From an uncultured Actinomyces sp. (GTDB lineage: Bacteria > Actinomycetota > Actinomycetes > Actinomycetales > Actinomycetaceae), in NCBI GenBank assembly GCA_938030835.1, contig CALHID010000097.1:1-9941 (forward strand): a stretch of DNA of 9,941 nucleotides. Reading direction: 5' to 3'. How positions within the stretch are numbered: the stretch's first letter is position 1; each line of letters begins with the position of its first letter. Of the stretch, positions 1 through 6,037 are shown piece by piece. Below the pieces are notes generated by a model. The model saw nothing but the letters and a program-made list of their open reading frames with translations. It searched no databases and was not told the DNA's origin. The position numbers and the translations under genes were made by a program.

Positions 1-454
1 AGTAGCGGCCAGTGTCCTTCAAAACAGCTATGGCTCGTTGCAGAGATAAGCCGAGGGGAGCCGGCGGTTTCTTAACTAAGAGCGGTAACTCATCCATAGA
101 CTTGCCAGTGGTGTCGTCGTCGTCATTCAACGCTAGCTCCCCTCATTGGATGGTGTCTTAATGACAATCCTATATGATTGCGCTCACACTAGAGAAGGGT
201 TTGTGGGAGCTATGGGTCGACTAGCTAGCAATGCAAGCTATTACTGGTTTTGTTAGTGTTTGTAAGGTTTTTGGTTAGCCACTTGCGTCCCGCTGGTCAC
301 AACTTTATGTGAAAAGGGCCATGAATGGCGCCGTCGGCAAAAATACTGTCATTTGCTCAAAAAAGCTCTCGTGGCAGCCGAATGTGAACAAAGCAGAGCC
401 GTACTAGGGCCGTAAAAAATCAGGGAAAAAGCGGTAAAAACCTTTATCGCCGAA
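1..454. other. Gene-poor stretch left of the tRNA fragment
   Basis: I see no supportable coding region on either strand. The longest open stretch noted on the + strand, about 266-416, has no good start or ribosome binding site and no recognisable family. The last part is rich in A-tracts: five to six A's at 339-343, 359-364, 414-419, 426-430 and 436-440. The last three are spaced about 10-11 bp, roughly one helical turn, and so predict a static bend immediately before the tRNA fragment at 460. If the fragment is an attachment site, this stretch would be the terminal, non-coding end of an integrated element or its remnant. Confidence 0.5.
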
Positions 455-459
455 ATGGA

Positions 460-487
460 GCGGGTTCGATTCTCGTCACCCGCTCCA
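460..487 (+). other. 3' fragment of a tRNA gene (tRNA-Gly-like), probable att scar
   Basis: Positions 460-464 (GCGGG) pair with 472-476 (CTCGT) around a canonical TTCGATT T-loop, using two G-U pairs. They are followed by a seven-base 3' acceptor strand CACCCGC (477-483), a discriminator T and an encoded CCA (485-487). The acceptor strand would need a 5' partner GCGGGTG, which is typical of actinobacterial tRNA-Gly, but no such sequence, D-arm or anticodon arm lies in the 100 bases upstream. It is therefore a 3' fragment and not a tRNA gene. Duplicated tRNA 3' ends are the usual mark left by tyrosine-recombinase integration. With a + strand tRNA, the element would normally lie to the left and its intact tRNA further left, outside the window. 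Identity as Gly is from memory of the family. Confidence 0.7.
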
Positions 488-605
488 CAAGGACGTCACT
501 CTGGATACAAAGGTTTCCGGCACGTCCGAGAACTATCCAGGGTGGCGTTTTCGCTGTTCTGTGGCGGTTTTGGGGTGTTGAAGCCGGGTGTGCGATGCCG
601 TGGAG

Positions 606-656
606 GAGCCTCTGACGGCGGCTGATCGGAGCCTCGGAGGGGTGACTCAGAGGCTC
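606..656. repeat. Mutually exclusive inverted repeats
   Basis: GAGCCTCTGA (606-615) is the exact reverse complement of TCAGAGGCTC (647-656), giving a 10-bp stem. A second copy, GAGCCTC (629-635), can pair with the same right arm, GAGGCTC (650-656), giving a 7-bp stem with a 14-base loop. The two stems cannot form at once. There is no T-run after them, so a simple terminator is not indicated. The function is unknown. Confidence 0.55.
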
Positions 657-679
657 GCTCGGTGCGTCGAGGCAGAAAG

Positions 680-739
680 CGTCAAAAAGTGTGGCCTTGC
701 ATCAAAAGGTTCAGCTCCGCGTCAAAAAGTACGGCCTCG
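680..739. repeat. Three imperfect 20-bp direct repeats
   Basis: The motif CGTCAAAAAGT starts at 680 and again at 720, and a degenerate copy CATCAAAAGGT starts at 700, giving an exact 20-bp period. The first and third units also share the tail GGCCTYG (Y = T or C). Two explanations fit: the repeated terminal sequences typical of IS21-family elements, here as an orphan end without istA/istB, or an array of binding sites spaced about two helical turns apart. The former seems more likely beside other mobile-DNA remains, but I cannot confirm it. Confidence 0.5.
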
Positions 740-908
740 TGCTCTCACAGATCAACCAGAAAACGGCAAGGTCCCAAGGAAGGCCCGGAGACCGAGTTTG
801 AAAAACCGGGTCATGTTGGATTTGGACCAAGCGTGTGCTGAGGTAGTACTTCACCCTTACTGGATCATAGTCAGATCTGAACATTCTGAAAGTTGCCCCC
901 TGCTAATC

Positions 909-937
909 TTGCATTCAGCTAAGCCTTGTTGCATCAT
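909..937 (+). promoter_or_regulatory. Candidate promoter for lanA
   Basis: TTGCAT (909-914) and CATCAT (932-937) are separated by 17 bp and partly match the -35 and -10 consensus (four of six positions in the -10). A start site near 944 would leave a leader of about 55 bases before the lanA GTG. It is the best candidate I see in the 150 bases before lanA. Both boxes are weak, so an activator or a different position is possible. Confidence 0.3.
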
Positions 938-998
938 AGCGGCGCGCGTAACTTTCTGTTACCCGAATATGTCCAGATTCTGAGAGCTTGGTGAAGTC

Positions 999-1238
999 GT
1001 GGCCACCGTTGACCTTGACACCCGTGTTGAAGTGGTTGAGGAAACTGTTCGTCCTCAAATCACCTCGAAGTTCCTGTGCACCCCTGGGTGCCCGACCGGC
1101 GGCATTGCACGCTTCACTATCCAGTGTACTAACGGCTACAGCATCTCTATTGGCTGCAAGTGGTTAGTAGCTTTGTCGCAACAGTCGGCCCTGGAGGTAA
1201 AGCATCCTAGGCCTTACCTCCAGGGCCGTTTTCTTTGA
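999..1238 (+). CDS. lanA: Class I lanthipeptide precursor (nisin/gallidermin-type LanA)
   Basis: This is the structural gene of the lantibiotic. The leader is residues 1-20 and carries VDLD (4-7), a form of the FNLD box recognised by LanB and LanC. It ends in RPQ, similar to the PQ cleavage site of subtilin. The core starts at residue 21 (base 1059) with ITSKFLCTPGC, which matches gallidermin at 10 of 11 positions and carries the A and B rings that bind lipid II pyrophosphate. The core has four Cys (core positions 7, 11, 23, 33). Each has a well-placed Ser/Thr partner: S3-C7, T8-C11, T20-C23 (TIQC) and S30-C33 (SIGC). T13 is an alternative donor. The only in-frame start giving a full leader is GTG 999, because a stop lies at 981-983; the ribosome site is weak. 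Oddly, the frame does not stop after the last Cys. It adds 24 residues after W55 (core position 35) and reads through the terminator hairpin to a TGA at 1236. The true C-terminus is therefore uncertain. Confidence 0.88.
   Translation: MATVDLDTRVEVVEETVRPQITSKFLCTPGCPTGGIARFTIQCTNGYSISIGCKWLVALSQQSALEVKHPRPYLQGRFL
1187..1236 (+). terminator. Strong intrinsic terminator/attenuator after lanA
   Basis: GGCCCTGGAGGTAA (1187-1200) pairs perfectly over 14 bp with TTACCTCCAGGGCC (1214-1227) across a 13-base loop. A T-rich tail TTTTCTTT (1229-1236) follows. Only 12 bases separate it from the next start codon, leaving no room for another promoter, so it should act as a partial terminator. That would make lanA mRNA abundant and downstream genes scarcer, as in other lantibiotic operons. 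The lanA reading frame as written passes through the stem, so ribosomes could also affect its folding. Confidence 0.88.
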
Positions 1239-1248
1239 AAGGTAGGCC

Positions 1249-1905
1249 ATGCCAGCTATATCGGTAACTGATTTGTCGGTTGGGTACAAGAATTCCCCAG
1301 TAGTGAGCGGCATTAACTTGCAGCTAAATACTGGCAGGATAATCTGCCTCCTTGGACCAAATGGAGCAGGTAAAACCACCTTAATGAAAACGCTCCTTGG
1401 TCGGATAAAACCAGTAAGTGGCCACATTAGATACGATCAGACAGACATTAGCGAAATGTCAGCTGCAATCGACCATCCAAGCTACTTTCCGTATCTGAGT
1501 GGTAAACAAAATGTACAGGTCGTCGCGGCATTCTGGGGTCTGGATGTTGATCCTGAGTCGGCCTTGGATAGTGTGGGCATCGTCCACGCTGCCCACGGGC
1601 GGAAAGCCAAGGACTACTCGACCGGCATGAAGGAACGGCTGGAGCTTTGTCTTGCTTTATTATCTAGACCAAAATTTTTGTTCCTTGATGAGCCACAGAA
1701 TGGTTTGGATCCAGATGGCATGATCTCCTTGTCTGCGACGCTTCGTCGTTATCGGGACGAAGGGAACTGCGTTGTAATATCAACGCATCTCCTCCATGAG
1801 ATTCAAGGCGTCCCGGATGAGTGTGTCGTAGTTCGTAACGGCAAGGCTTTGCATATCCCCGACCTCAACGGCGTGAATCTCGCGGACCTATATCACCGGA
1901 GGTAG
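1249..1905 (+). CDS. lanF: Lantibiotic immunity ABC transporter, ATP-binding protein (LanF)
   Basis: This cytoplasmic ATPase would power a membrane pump that removes the lantibiotic from the producer's own membrane. The 218 residues show Walker A GPNGAGKTT (36-44), signature STGMK (124-128), Walker B FLFLDEP (143-149, D147/E148) and H-loop H180. The Q-loop region reads AAIDHPSYFPYLSG, where LanF proteins typically have Glu (E-loop) in place of Gln; here the residue is Asp75. The D-loop is also unusual, with EPQNGLD instead of EPTNGLD. The small size and position before two six-helix membrane genes fit the LanFEG immunity family. The start ATG has an AAAGG site about 7 bases before it. General CcmA-type export is an alternative, but the E-loop-like feature favours immunity. 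Confidence 0.85.
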   Translation: MPAISVTDLSVGYKNSPVVSGINLQLNTGRIICLLGPNGAGKTTLMKTLLGRIKPVSGHIRYDQTDISEMSAAIDHPSYFPYLSGKQNVQVVAAFWGLDVDPESALDSVGIVHAAHGRKAKDYSTGMKERLELCLALLSRPKFLFLDEPQNGLDPDGMISLSATLRRYRDEGNCVVISTHLLHEIQGVPDECVVVRNGKALHIPDLNGVNLADLYHRR

Positions 1906-1909
1906 GGCC

Positions 1910-2635
1910 ATGCCAATCACTTCAGCTATCCGTGCTTTGCTTACTTACTATTGGAGTATCTGGTATTTTCTCGCGGCTATCTTGGGCTCAATGGCGTCGC
2001 TCTTCCTCGGCGCATGGATTTCAAGTGAGGCAAGCGGAACTCCAATAACAGGGGGATACAGCTTCTTCTTTACTGGAACGCAGCCACTGATTTCCCTCGC
2101 ATTACTCTTTATCCTTGATGATAGGGTTTCCAAGGTCCACTACGGGGGTTTGCCTCGGCAGGTATACATTGCTTGGTTGCCTAGCGTCCTGCGCACTATC
2201 TGTCGAACGCTTTTAATAATTCTTGTGAACCTGCTTAGTGTGCTGTTATTCGATCTAACAATGGTTTTGTCTGGTTCGAAGATGCACTCTGGGCTAGCGA
2301 CCCTGCTTTGCTTCCTTACCTTCCAAAGTATACTAATTGCTCTGATCTACTCGACATTAGAAAGTCTCTCAAGACCTCCAGCTGCCGCGGTAATTTCAGG
2401 TGTTCTTCTGTACTTCTGGATAGTGCTACCCCGTAACCTAGCTGACAATGCTACCCCATACATATCAAACGCCGTCCACTTGGTAGGGCTGAATCTCAAT
2501 GGTACCACAAACTCGTTCGTAGATATCCAGGAGCAATCAAATTTGGGTTTCTCTGCGCTTATCCCGATAGCAATCCTAATTATTATCTATGTTCTTGTGA
2601 CTAGGTTTCGAAGTGAAGGAGCATTAAGAAAATGA
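1910..2635 (+). CDS. lanE: Lantibiotic immunity ABC transporter permease (LanE-like)
   Basis: This 241-residue integral membrane protein has about six hydrophobic segments (near residues 13-35, 57-70, 97-120, 129-150, 158-175 and 216-235), the layout of ABC-2-type LanE/LanG permeases. It should pair with the ATPase encoded 4 bp upstream and the permease whose start overlaps its stop, forming LanFEG in the cytoplasmic membrane. The start is clear: GGAGG at 1898-1902 precedes ATG 1910 by 7 bases. Sequence divergence in this family is high, so the E and G labels rest on gene order rather than on specific motifs. Confidence 0.75.
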   Translation: MPITSAIRALLTYYWSIWYFLAAILGSMASLFLGAWISSEASGTPITGGYSFFFTGTQPLISLALLFILDDRVSKVHYGGLPRQVYIAWLPSVLRTICRTLLIILVNLLSVLLFDLTMVLSGSKMHSGLATLLCFLTFQSILIALIYSTLESLSRPPAAAVISGVLLYFWIVLPRNLADNATPYISNAVHLVGLNLNGTTNSFVDIQEQSNLGFSALIPIAILIIIYVLVTRFRSEGALRK

Positions 2636-3252
2636 AGTTTTTGTGTTCTATCGAGCGAATCGCAATCATTCGTTGGGTCACGATTGCTTATATCAGTGCA
2701 CTAGTTCTTCCGGTGCTGTTTCTCCGTTATGGAAATATCATTGCCGTAGCGCAATCCGCGTTACTCATCGCGCTCCCAATTGCCACGGCAGGTCTAGCTT
2801 TATCGCATGCTAAGGTCCCTGCCTCGTATGTCTCGTTTAGTATTCACGATAAAGTTCTGCTCCGGTTCATTGCTAAATCGCTGCTTCTCGCACAAGTAGT
2901 TAACCTTTGTTTGAGTCTGCTTTATGTCTCTGTCATTGGCGAGATTGTTAATGAGCCACTGTCGAGTCATACTGCTTTAGTACTTGTTTTCTCTTCGGTT
3001 GTGCTAACTCTGGCCTGTTTTGCGCTTCGGCTTTGGACTACTTCATTAGTTTCATGGATTGTTATCATCTTTTTTGTGGTGGCAGGTCTTCCGATTAGCA
3101 CTGGTGATTTTGCAAACTCACCTGTTTTGTTTGCTGTCGTTCCCACGACTTGGGTTTCAAAAGGTGCCACCTTTGGCTATATATTTTCTACCGGGATTCT
3201 GTTGGCTGCGATAAGTTCGGGGTTTTTAGTGAGGTCGGTGAAACGTGCATAG
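2632..3252 (+). CDS. lanG: Lantibiotic immunity ABC transporter permease (LanG-like)
   Basis: This 206-residue protein consists mostly of six hydrophobic segments, with short charged loops and a basic C-terminus (VRSVKRA). It lies directly behind lanE with an ATGA overlap (2632-2635), and AAGGAG at 2616-2621 serves as ribosome site. That indicates coupled translation and a heteromeric permease. By order (F-E-G) it is the LanG partner of the immunity transporter. No enzyme motif is present. The last 8 bases overlap the lanB start. Confidence 0.72.
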   Translation: MKFLCSIERIAIIRWVTIAYISALVLPVLFLRYGNIIAVAQSALLIALPIATAGLALSHAKVPASYVSFSIHDKVLLRFIAKSLLLAQVVNLCLSLLYVSVIGEIVNEPLSSHTALVLVFSSVVLTLACFALRLWTTSLVSWIVIIFFVVAGLPISTGDFANSPVLFAVVPTTWVSKGATFGYIFSTGILLAAISSGFLVRSVKRA

Positions 3253-6037
3253 TTATACTTTACTTGGAAAACCGTATGTGAGGATAGCTGCACTTCCAAC
3301 GGATAGATTTCCAAGTGACGGCAAATCGGTGTCAGAATTTGCTAAAACTGTTCTATCGAATCTCAGTTTGAGATCGGTCCTTGCAAGTTCTACACCTACG
3401 TTTTATTCCGCTATCACGAAGGCTATTTCCGATGGAGCATTTGACGATCAAACAGTAGCACCAAAGATTAACCGAAGCGCATTAAAGTACCTTTCTCGAC
3501 TCACATCTAGAGCAACTCCCTTCTCAACTTACGCAACCGTTGGAGTACTTGGGGATTTTGCATGGAGTGCCGATAACCTCGACCTAGTAATCTCACAGAA
3601 GCAGATCCTAGAACGAGTGCCACACGAATCTTGCAAAGATGAACAGCTATACACTTTCAATCAATCTGTCCACATCTCGGGCGACCGTGTATATATCCCA
3701 TCGCCCTCAAAAGATCAGGAGACCATTTCCGTCCGGTTCAGCGCGGCAGTGGAATCTGTAAAACAAATAACCGAAGGACAAATAGTAAGTCGCGAGTTAA
3801 TCGCTTCGCAACTGGAAGAAGAATTCGGCACCAGCTATGGCCTTGACGATTTCATCGACGGCCTTATCTCTGCGGAGCTACTTTTATCGTTCCCGACATC
3901 ATATAAAATCACGCGCTGGAACGAGGAAAATAGATCTTCGGAAAATATTACATCTAGTGTACAACTGTTTTCTCTTGGAAAATTCAGCGGGACTCTTCCT
4001 ATCGGTTTGATTAATGATACAGCAAAAGCTATTGAACTGATGGGTAGATTATTTTCATTTTCATCCCAAAATCGCAACATTGAATCTTTTACCAACGAGT
4101 TTATTTCTCGCTATGGAAACTTTCGTTTTCCTGCTAGCCAGATTATTGATAACTATGATGGTATTGGCACTCTCCCTCCGCTCGATAACGGAAGTCTAGA
4201 GCTGTCCGAAGCGGGGCAAGCCAGATTTGAACTAACGAATAGACTCCTGACTGAAATTTTAGTTGCGAATCAGGGTGAAAGTAGTGTCGATCTCAGTAAG
4301 TTTGCCGGACGTATAGTAGAGAACTGGCCACCAATTGACTTCGCTTCATCGTATGACGTGATCGTAAAGATCGAAAGTAACACTTCACAAGCTGGCGATT
4401 CTAAGGCACAGTTCGTCCTCGATGATATAGGAACTATTCCTTTTGCTGGGCGTGCTATGGCACGTTTTGCTGAGCTTTCTTCGATTATAAAGCAGAATCA
4501 TCAGAAAATTGTAGATGCGGCATCTTGTTTGGAGGGTGCTGAGAGGCTTCCTCTTCTGTATAGGTACAACTCCGCCAAACCAGACTTCTTGAGCGGAAAC
4601 TTGTCAGTTTCTGGACCTGCCCTATCTCTAGGTTATTTTCCTCATGCTACCCAAGATATTTCACCCGTCAATCTCTCCGATATATCATTGTTTGAACTGG
4701 GTGGCAAGATGTATTGTTTCGACGAGAAAAACCAGCAAATTGCAAATATTCATACCCCAGGGTTAGTGAATCAGGATCTGTTATCTGGGGTTGCAAGGAC
4801 TTTGGTTCAGATTTCTCAAATGAACACAGCGACTCCTTATTGGAGTTGGCTCACTCTTGATAGGCTGACTAGCCACTTGCCTGAGATTCGACTGGGGGAT
4901 ATAATTCTCTGCCGTGAAAAATGGAGGTTAACTAATAGCCAATTTGCGTCGGTCGAAGATTTGAAGCTGCTTCTCGTTGAACTTGGAATCCCAAGGTATA
5001 TTTATACGGGAGCCTTTGATAATAAGATTCTACTCGACACAGAAATTGTAGCTCACCTACAGCTTCTCAAGCATGTGATTGAGTTTTCTGACGAAGATAT
5101 TTGGATAGAGAGAGGAGTTAGCCCCGACGCTCTTGGAATTACTAGGTCTTTGTCTGACCCAAATGCCAGATACGCCACAGAGCTAGTCTTATCGATCGCG
5201 TCAGATGAATGGGACGGAAGGAAAGCCCCAACGGTTAGCCATCTTCCGCCCGTTGGCCTCGAACCCGACTTATCCAAACGTTCCGTCCTCGATAGCGCCA
5301 CTGCTTTTACGTTTGTCGTATTCTGTAATGAGTCCAATCAAGATAGGCTTCTGTCAACCGCCTTTAGTATTTTGGATGATTCCGGTCTCAAAGGGTACTT
5401 TGTTCGTTATTTCGAAAAGGGCCATGCGTCCTTGCGCATACGAGTGAAGGGGGGCTTCGATGACGTCTTTATCCGGTCTTTCTGTGGCTTGGTACTCGCG
5501 CAGCGATTGGCATCAGATATTGAGTTCAATCTTAGGTTGCCAGAATTTTCGCGATATGGAGGCACTGAATGTTTTAGCTTCCTGGAACAATTTTGGTGCC
5601 TAGAGAGCGCTCAGATCGTCAAAAATCTAAATTCGCAGAGTTTAGATTCGCCCGAACAGATATTGACATCTAGGTATCACTATCTACACTGCCTTGTTCG
5701 GTATCTCGGATTCGATATCGAATATGTATCTGCTGTAGCGGATAGTTACGAAAACGAGTTTGTGGATGACCGACATTCCGTAAGAAAGGCCGCGCGAGAC
5801 GTTCGTGACTTCTTTACTGATCCCACGGAGTGTCGTTCACTGATGCCCGAAATGACGGATCTTCTAACCCGGTTTTTGTCTTGTGAACTCGAGGGAGCCG
5901 TCTCACTACATGATGTAAAGCAGTCTATCGTCCATTTATCTGCAAATCGCCTTGGATTGACTCGGAGGGATGAGGCGGTATTCTGGCGGGCTCTTTTTAA
6001 CCGATTAAGAGCATTACAGTTCGGAGGTACAAAATGA
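3245..6037 (+). CDS. lanB: Lanthipeptide dehydratase LanB (class I, tRNA-Glu-dependent)
   Basis: LanB dehydrates Ser and Thr of the core. It transfers glutamate from glutamyl-tRNA to the hydroxyl, then eliminates it to give Dha or Dhb. The 930 residues cover both domains. The N-terminal glutamylation domain carries R85 and R89 in the SRLTSRATPF motif, spaced like NisB R83/R87. The C-terminal elimination (SpaB_C) domain, from about residue 690, has FVRY (719-722), R731 and R733 (LRIR), E767 and R770 (PEFSRYGG) and H897 (VHLSANRL). These match the NisB elimination residues R784/R786, E823/R826 and H961 in order and approximate spacing. The enzyme therefore looks complete and active, though slightly shorter than NisB (about 990). 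It starts at GTG 3245, behind GAGG at 3231-3234, and overlaps lanG by 8 bases. It should work with LanC as a membrane-associated complex on the leader-bearing precursor. Confidence 0.95.
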   Translation: MHSYTLLGKPYVRIAALPTDRFPSDGKSVSEFAKTVLSNLSLRSVLASSTPTFYSAITKAISDGAFDDQTVAPKINRSALKYLSRLTSRATPFSTYATVGVLGDFAWSADNLDLVISQKQILERVPHESCKDEQLYTFNQSVHISGDRVYIPSPSKDQETISVRFSAAVESVKQITEGQIVSRELIASQLEEEFGTSYGLDDFIDGLISAELLLSFPTSYKITRWNEENRSSENITSSVQLFSLGKFSGTLPIGLINDTAKAIELMGRLFSFSSQNRNIESFTNEFISRYGNFRFPASQIIDNYDGIGTLPPLDNGSLELSEAGQARFELTNRLLTEILVANQGESSVDLSKFAGRIVENWPPIDFASSYDVIVKIESNTSQAGDSKAQFVLDDIGTIPFAGRAMARFAELSSIIKQNHQKIVDAASCLEGAERLPLLYRYNSAKPDFLSGNLSVSGPALSLGYFPHATQDISPVNLSDISLFELGGKMYCFDEKNQQIANIHTPGLVNQDLLSGVARTLVQISQMNTATPYWSWLTLDRLTSHLPEIRLGDIILCREKWRLTNSQFASVEDLKLLLVELGIPRYIYTGAFDNKILLDTEIVAHLQLLKHVIEFSDEDIWIERGVSPDALGITRSLSDPNARYATELVLSIASDEWDGRKAPTVSHLPPVGLEPDLSKRSVLDSATAFTFVVFCNESNQDRLLSTAFSILDDSGLKGYFVRYFEKGHASLRIRVKGGFDDVFIRSFCGLVLAQRLASDIEFNLRLPEFSRYGGTECFSFLEQFWCLESAQIVKNLNSQSLDSPEQILTSRYHYLHCLVRYLGFDIEYVSAVADSYENEFVDDRHSVRKAARDVRDFFTDPTECRSLMPEMTDLLTRFLSCELEGAVSLHDVKQSIVHLSANRLGLTRRDEAVFWRALFNRLRALQFGGTK

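Larger units (their letters stand above)
488..905. other. Intergenic region with repeats, no supportable gene
   Basis: This stretch separates the tRNA fragment from the lantibiotic promoter region. An open frame of 131 codons crosses it (from 588), but it has no ribosome binding site, an unusual residue mix and no recognisable family, so I do not call it. Structural signals present are interleaved inverted repeats (GGACGT 491-496 with ACGTCC 522-527; CTGGATA 501-507 with TATCCAG 534-540), two competing hairpins at 606-656, and a 20-bp direct-repeat cluster at 680-739. The mixture suggests remnants of mobile DNA ends. Confidence 0.5.

Noticed and set aside
395..487. Complete tRNA gene ending at 487
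   Set aside because: No 5' acceptor strand GCGGGTG, D-arm or anticodon arm is present upstream; only the 3' part is tRNA-like.
588..983. Open frame of 131 codons before lanA
   Set aside because: No ribosome site, no recognisable family, and it crosses hairpins, direct repeats and the likely lanA promoter. It is probably a chance frame.
991..1001. GTG at 991 as lanA start
   Set aside because: It is in another frame; the frame encoding the leader and core has a stop at 981-983 and only GTG 999 gives a full leader.
1209..1218. Ten-base match AGGCCTTACC shared by the terminator and 9233-9242
   Set aside because: Short, in unrelated contexts, and explained by hairpin symmetry at one site; likely chance.
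1164..1427. Minus-strand frame over the lanA end and lanF start
   Set aside because: It lies opposite the terminator and the Walker A region of lanF and has no family features; it is a shadow.
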